Below, piece after piece: positions 6,552 to 8,796 of a stretch of DNA of 8,796 nucleotides. Within the stretch, counting starts at the first letter, position 1. Every line of letters begins with the position of its first letter. Made by a program: the position numbers and the translations under genes. The DNA is from Clostridia bacterium. GTDB taxonomy: Bacteria > Bacillota > Clostridia > Oscillospirales > Acutalibacteraceae. A model generated the notes under the pieces. The model ran no database searches and was not told where the DNA came from. It saw nothing but the letters and a program-made list of their open reading frames with translations. Where the stretch lies: NCBI GenBank assembly GCA_900770255.1, contig CAAGJN010000015.1:1-8796 (forward strand), written 5' to 3'.

Positions 6552-6580
6552 ATATTACCCCTGTGGGGAACTTATGTCAA
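6552..6580 (-). promoter_or_regulatory. Sigma-A promoter of the feo operon
   Basis: On the minus strand TTGACA (6575-6580), a 17-bp spacer and TAATAT (6552-6557) form a near-consensus promoter, about 100 bp before the first FeoA. AT-rich DNA with A/T runs (6581-6615) lies directly upstream of the -35, like an UP element. The spacer contains a CCCC-TGT-GGGG dyad (6558-6568). Derepressed strength should be high; operators 1 and 2 lie downstream of it and operator 3 upstream. Confidence 0.88.
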
Positions 6581-6636
6581 TAGACTTTTTCCAAAAAATC
6601 GACCGAAAAAATCAATTTCGGTAATATCAACAAATA

Positions 6637-6652
6637 GTTAGCGGTCGCTAAC
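6637..6652. promoter_or_regulatory. feo operator site 3 (GTTAGC-GGTC-GCTAAC), upstream
   Basis: This third copy has identical arms and lies 108 bp from site 2 centre to centre, upstream of the promoter at roughly -100. Its distance is compatible with looping or with control of a transcript leaving in the plus direction; the sequence does not show which. Confidence 0.75.
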
Positions 6653-7148
6653 CTGCGCTTTTATCTATTTTTCATATGCCGCCTTTTTCTGTTCTTTGCG
6701 CCGCTGCGTGATGCTGATGCTTCGCCTCGCGCGATAAACTTTTTACCCGTGGAAACACTTCTTGTTCAGCTGCTGTCTTTATGGCGTTTTTTTGCTTTAA
6801 TTCGCGCCTTCACAAACGTCGGCGTCCGGCTGTGAAAAACTCCCCGAACGGCAACGCAACGCGGTTTACCGGCGGGGAGCTTTATATTTATGTCAATTTG
6901 AATTTTTGTAATATGATCGGCACGGCTGCTGACCGAAAGCATTGTGTTCTTTCGGGGCTTCTTCAACTGCCCGGCGTGCTGAAAAACGCTCTGAATTGGC
7001 AACACACAAATATTTTTGAATATAGTTTTGTCTCTGCCGGAACTCTGCGTATCAAATAAAATCAGACATAGCCCGAGAGCTTAGACGCGCCCTGACGCAC
7101 TCCTGCCGGCGAGCTCGCCTCGCTTTGGCTTCGGTGCTCTTTCAACAC
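6653..7148. other. Gene-poor intergenic stretch with hairpins
   Basis: No convincing gene lies between the feo control region and spo0A. Two overlapping open frames (6781-7059 plus; 6766-7005 minus, GTG start) have no ribosome binding site and no familiar motif. Visible structures are a terminator-like hairpin (6835-6879) and a small 7-bp dyad, CCGAAAG/CTTTCGG (6933-6955). Near the right end, 7111-7144 resembles 2848-2881 in inverted orientation. Confidence 0.55.
6835..6879 (-). terminator. Possible intrinsic terminator downstream of spo0A
   Basis: CTCCCCG (6840-6846) and CGGGGAG (6873-6879) form a 7-bp stem with a partly pairing 26-base interior. In minus-strand sense it is followed by TTTTT. 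It faces transcription coming from spo0A, about 310 bases beyond that gene's stop, and may be the true end of the spo0A transcript. The large loop makes it weaker than the other terminators here. Confidence 0.45.
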
Positions 7149-7181
7149 GCTGAGCCGCTGCAAAAATTGCGGCGGCTCAGC
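7149..7181 (-). terminator. Long 3' hairpin directly after spo0A, without a T run
   Basis: GCTGAGCCGC (7149-7158) pairs perfectly with GCGGCTCAGC (7172-7181). The pairing continues inward through a T-G position and GCAA/TTGC to an AAA loop, giving about 15 bp. It begins 12 bases after the spo0A stop. No T run follows on either strand, so it may protect the transcript's 3' end or pause polymerase without being a full intrinsic terminator. Confidence 0.55.
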
Positions 7182-7193
7182 AGTAGGAATGGA

Positions 7194-7967
7194 TCAGGAG
7201 ATCTTGAGATTTAACTTTAATTTATCGGAGATCATTGCGATAAACTCGCTGTTTGTCGGCTTACCGCGCGAGTTCTGTATGGTGTAGCCGAAATAAGAAT
7301 TCAGAACATCGACGTCGCCCCTGTCCCACGCGACTTCGATCGCGTGGCGGATAGCTCTTTCAACGCGCGAGGGCGTTGTCTTAAAAGTCTTTGCAACTGT
7401 CGGGTAAAGCAGCTTTGTGACCGAGTTCATGATCTCGTCGTCGTTGACTGCGAGGATTATCGCCTCACGCAGATACTGATAGCCCTTTATATGCGCCGGT
7501 ACGCCGATGCGGTGCATGATCTCCGAGACCGTCACTTCGAGGCTGTTGTCCTGAGCGGAAAACGAAACTATGTTGCTCTGGCCGCTTCTGCCCGCTCCGC
7601 TCATCTGCTTTATGCGCTGCGCCAAGATGTTAGGATCAAACGGCTTTATAAAGTAATAGTCTGCTCCGCTCTGCGTTATCTCCCGCTCAAGGCGCGGATT
7701 TGCGTTTGACGCAGTAACGAAAACCAGCGGGCGCGGGTTGACCGCCAGCTCCTTGAGCCCGCCGAGTACTCCGATTGCGTCCGTGCCCTGCATGAACGCA
7801 TCCATTATAAGCACGTCCGGACGGCTGCCCTGCTTGATGAGCCTGAGAATCTGCGTGCCATCCTTCGGCACCGTCTCAACCTCAAAGCCGTTCGCGCGAA
7901 GCGCCGCGGCGCAGTTATTCTGACCGTCCGAATCCTGAGTGAGCATAACTTTTAACATATTTCCCAT
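7194..7967 (-). CDS. spo0A: Sporulation master response regulator Spo0A
   Basis: Spo0A is the phosphorelay-controlled transcription factor that commits cells to sporulation by binding 0A boxes. This 257-residue protein has a receiver domain (about 4-125) with phospho-acceptor Asp56 (VLIMDAFM), Thr85 (VTAS) and Lys108 (IKPFD). A linker follows, then the Spo0A-specific DNA-binding domain (about 143-257: IKGYQYLREAI, then SRVERAIRHAIEVAWDRGD, then NSRGKPTNSEFIAMISDKL), which is nearly identical to known Spo0A. The receiver is more divergent: the acidic pair before Asp56, DD in Bacillus subtilis, reads Gln11-Asp12 (LTQDSD). The start at 7967 has AGGAGG 8 bases upstream. It lies 122 bases after spoIVB on the same strand, the conserved Firmicutes order, with its own promoter in the gap. 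Confidence 0.98.
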   Translation of the reverse strand: MGNMLKVMLTQDSDGQNNCAAALRANGFEVETVPKDGTQILRLIKQGSRPDVLIMDAFMQGTDAIGVLGGLKELAVNPRPLVFVTASNANPRLEREITQSGADYYFIKPFDPNILAQRIKQMSGAGRSGQSNIVSFSAQDNSLEVTVSEIMHRIGVPAHIKGYQYLREAIILAVNDDEIMNSVTKLLYPTVAKTFKTTPSRVERAIRHAIEVAWDRGDVDVLNSYFGYTIQNSRGKPTNSEFIAMISDKLKLNLKIS

Positions 7968-7999
7968 AATTAGTACCTCCTGGGTTATTTTTCAATTGA

Positions 8000-8028
8000 A
8001 TTTTACCATATATGGGAATAAATGTCAA
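8000..8028 (-). promoter_or_regulatory. Sigma-A-type promoter of spo0A
   Basis: On the minus strand TTGACA (8023-8028), a 17-bp spacer and TAAAAT (8000-8005) precede the spo0A ribosome binding site. Two perfect palindromes sit on it: CCATATATGG (8006-8015) inside the spacer and TTCAATTGAA (7991-8000) at the -10 edge and transcript start. They could be regulator sites or chance AT-rich symmetry. I see no exact TGTCGAA 0A box and no clear sigma-H promoter. Confidence 0.8.
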
Positions 8029-8089
8029 TAATAAATTACCATTTTTTGGCAAATTTATTTAAAATACAGTTTTGCTCACTCAGTCTGTG

Positions 8090-8796
8090 TCAGGACGCCG
8101 CCGAGAGTCCGGGCGAAGCGATGCGCTGTGCCTCGTCGAGCATTGTCTGCGCGAATATCGCATAGCCCTTTGTCGGATCGTTGACAAAAACATGCGTCAC
8201 CGCGCCGACGAGCATTCCGTTCTGGATTATCGGGCTGCCGCTCATGCCCTGAACAATGCCGCCGGTCTTTTTGATCAGCCTTTCGTCCGTCACCTCGATG
8301 GTCATATTGCGCTGTCCGCTTTTGGAATATATCCTCGTGATCTCGATATCATAGTATTGCGGACCCTCCGAATCGACGGTCGAAATTATCTGCGCCTTTC
8401 CGGTTTTGACCTCGTCGATAATCGCGACTGGCAGTTCGCCTACCTTGGGCAGTTCGCTGAATGCACCGTATATACCGACTGAGCAGTTTTCATACAGCTC
8501 GCCGATCTCGCCTGCGGCAAAAACTCCGCAGAGTTCGCCGGGCTTGCCGTCCTTGCCCTTGTAACAGCCTTTGATTGTCGCGTTGACTGCGTCGCCGCCG
8601 GATATCGGCAGCTCCTCGCCTGTATCAACATCGCAGACCGCGTGGCCGAGTCCCGCAAAAATGCCGGTCTTTCTGTCATAAAAGGTGACCGTTCCGATGC
8701 CCGCCGAGGAGTCTCGCACCCAGAGACCCGCCTTATATTTCGAGTCCTCCGAGCAGCGCACGGGTAGCAGCTTTATCTCCTGCTTTTTTCCCGATC
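8090..8796 (-). CDS. spoIVB: SpoIVB serine peptidase (S55), 3' part; 5' end beyond the window
   Basis: SpoIVB is made in the forespore and secreted toward the mother cell, where it cleaves SpoIVFA to release sigma-K activation in B. subtilis. The visible 235 codons are the protease domain: GLWVRDSSAGIGTVTFYD, catalytic His in GLGHAV (codon at 8642-8644), and catalytic Ser in GMSGSPIIQNG (Ser codon 8240-8242), followed by AVTHVFVNDPTKGYAIFAQT. All are hallmarks of the family. The frame is open to the right edge (reading KKQEIKLLPVRCSED), so the N-terminal anchor and PDZ domain lie outside. The GTG at 8761 is internal and not the start. The 122-bp gap to spo0A holds a promoter but no obvious terminator, so read-through into spo0A is possible. 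Confidence 0.97.
   Translation of the reverse strand, partial: SGKKQEIKLLPVRCSEDSKYKAGLWVRDSSAGIGTVTFYDRKTGIFAGLGHAVCDVDTGEELPISGGDAVNATIKGCYKGKDGKPGELCGVFAAGEIGELYENCSVGIYGAFSELPKVGELPVAIIDEVKTGKAQIISTVDSEGPQYYDIEITRIYSKSGQRNMTIEVTDERLIKKTGGIVQGMSGSPIIQNGMLVGAVTHVFVNDPTKGYAIFAQTMLDEAQRIASPGLSAAS

Noticed and set aside
6495..6652. The GTTAGC palindromes considered as CRISPR-like repeats or as attachment sites
   Set aside because: Spacing is irregular (34 and 108 bp), units are only 16 bp and perfectly palindromic, and they cluster on a promoter, which fits operators.
6766..7059. Two overlapping small frames on opposite strands in the gap before spo0A
   Set aside because: There is no Shine-Dalgarno sequence before either start, the minus frame starts at GTG, the composition is odd, and a terminator-like hairpin lies inside both. 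A real small protein cannot be fully excluded.
8023..8028. TGTCAA on the plus strand considered as a 0A box for Spo0A autoregulation
   Set aside because: It is simply the complement of the TTGACA -35 hexamer and lacks the G of the TGTCGAA consensus; the same string occurs at the feo promoter.

Overview
The window looks like chromosomal DNA from an endospore-forming member of the Clostridia. The spoIVB-spo0A gene pair, clostridial-style feo genes with a FeoB-associated Cys-rich protein, AGGAGG-type ribosome binding sites and TTGACA/TATAAT-like promoters all point there. The moderately GC-rich coding sequence and an IS3-type OrfA remnant suggest an Oscillospirales-like gut bacterium; that narrower placement is inference.

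Layout. Positions 1-302 hold an AT-rich, frameshifted remnant of an IS3-family OrfA. It runs straight into the GC-rich C-terminal stump of an unrecognised gene (303-524). An XRE-family regulator with an unusual C-terminal domain lies on the minus strand (567-1055) with its own terminator. A cluster of TTGA/TCAA half-sites separates it from a divergent two-gene plus-strand operon: a membrane-anchored DUF218/YdcF-like protein (1303-1911) and a membrane-anchored endonuclease/exonuclease/phosphatase-fold hydrolase (1924-2850). A strong hairpin terminator follows at 3038-3079.

From 6580 down to 3145 the minus strand carries a ferrous iron uptake operon: promoter, two FeoA proteins, FeoB, a small FeoB-associated Cys-rich membrane protein, and a terminator. 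The promoter has a perfect TTGACA -35 and a 17-bp spacer. Three copies of the palindrome GTTAGC-N4-GCTAAC surround it, as expected for a DtxR/IdeR-like metal-dependent repressor. FeoB is split by a one-base frameshift at a run of six A residues, exactly between the cytosolic GTPase part and the first membrane helix. It also carries a long, highly acidic insertion in its first external loop.

About 540 bp without a convincing gene follow (6653-7193). Then come spo0A (7194-7967, minus), with a near-consensus sigma-A promoter, and the 3' part of spoIVB (8090-8796, minus), which runs off the window. This is the conserved Firmicutes sporulation pair: SpoIVB is the forespore signalling protease and Spo0A the master regulator. 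The Spo0A receiver domain keeps the phospho-acceptor Asp, Thr and Lys but has lost one of the two acidic-pocket Asp residues.

No CRISPR array, rRNA, tRNA or complete mobile element was seen. The most distinctive features are the feo operator set, the FeoB frameshift and acidic insert, and the XRE regulator with its half-site array.
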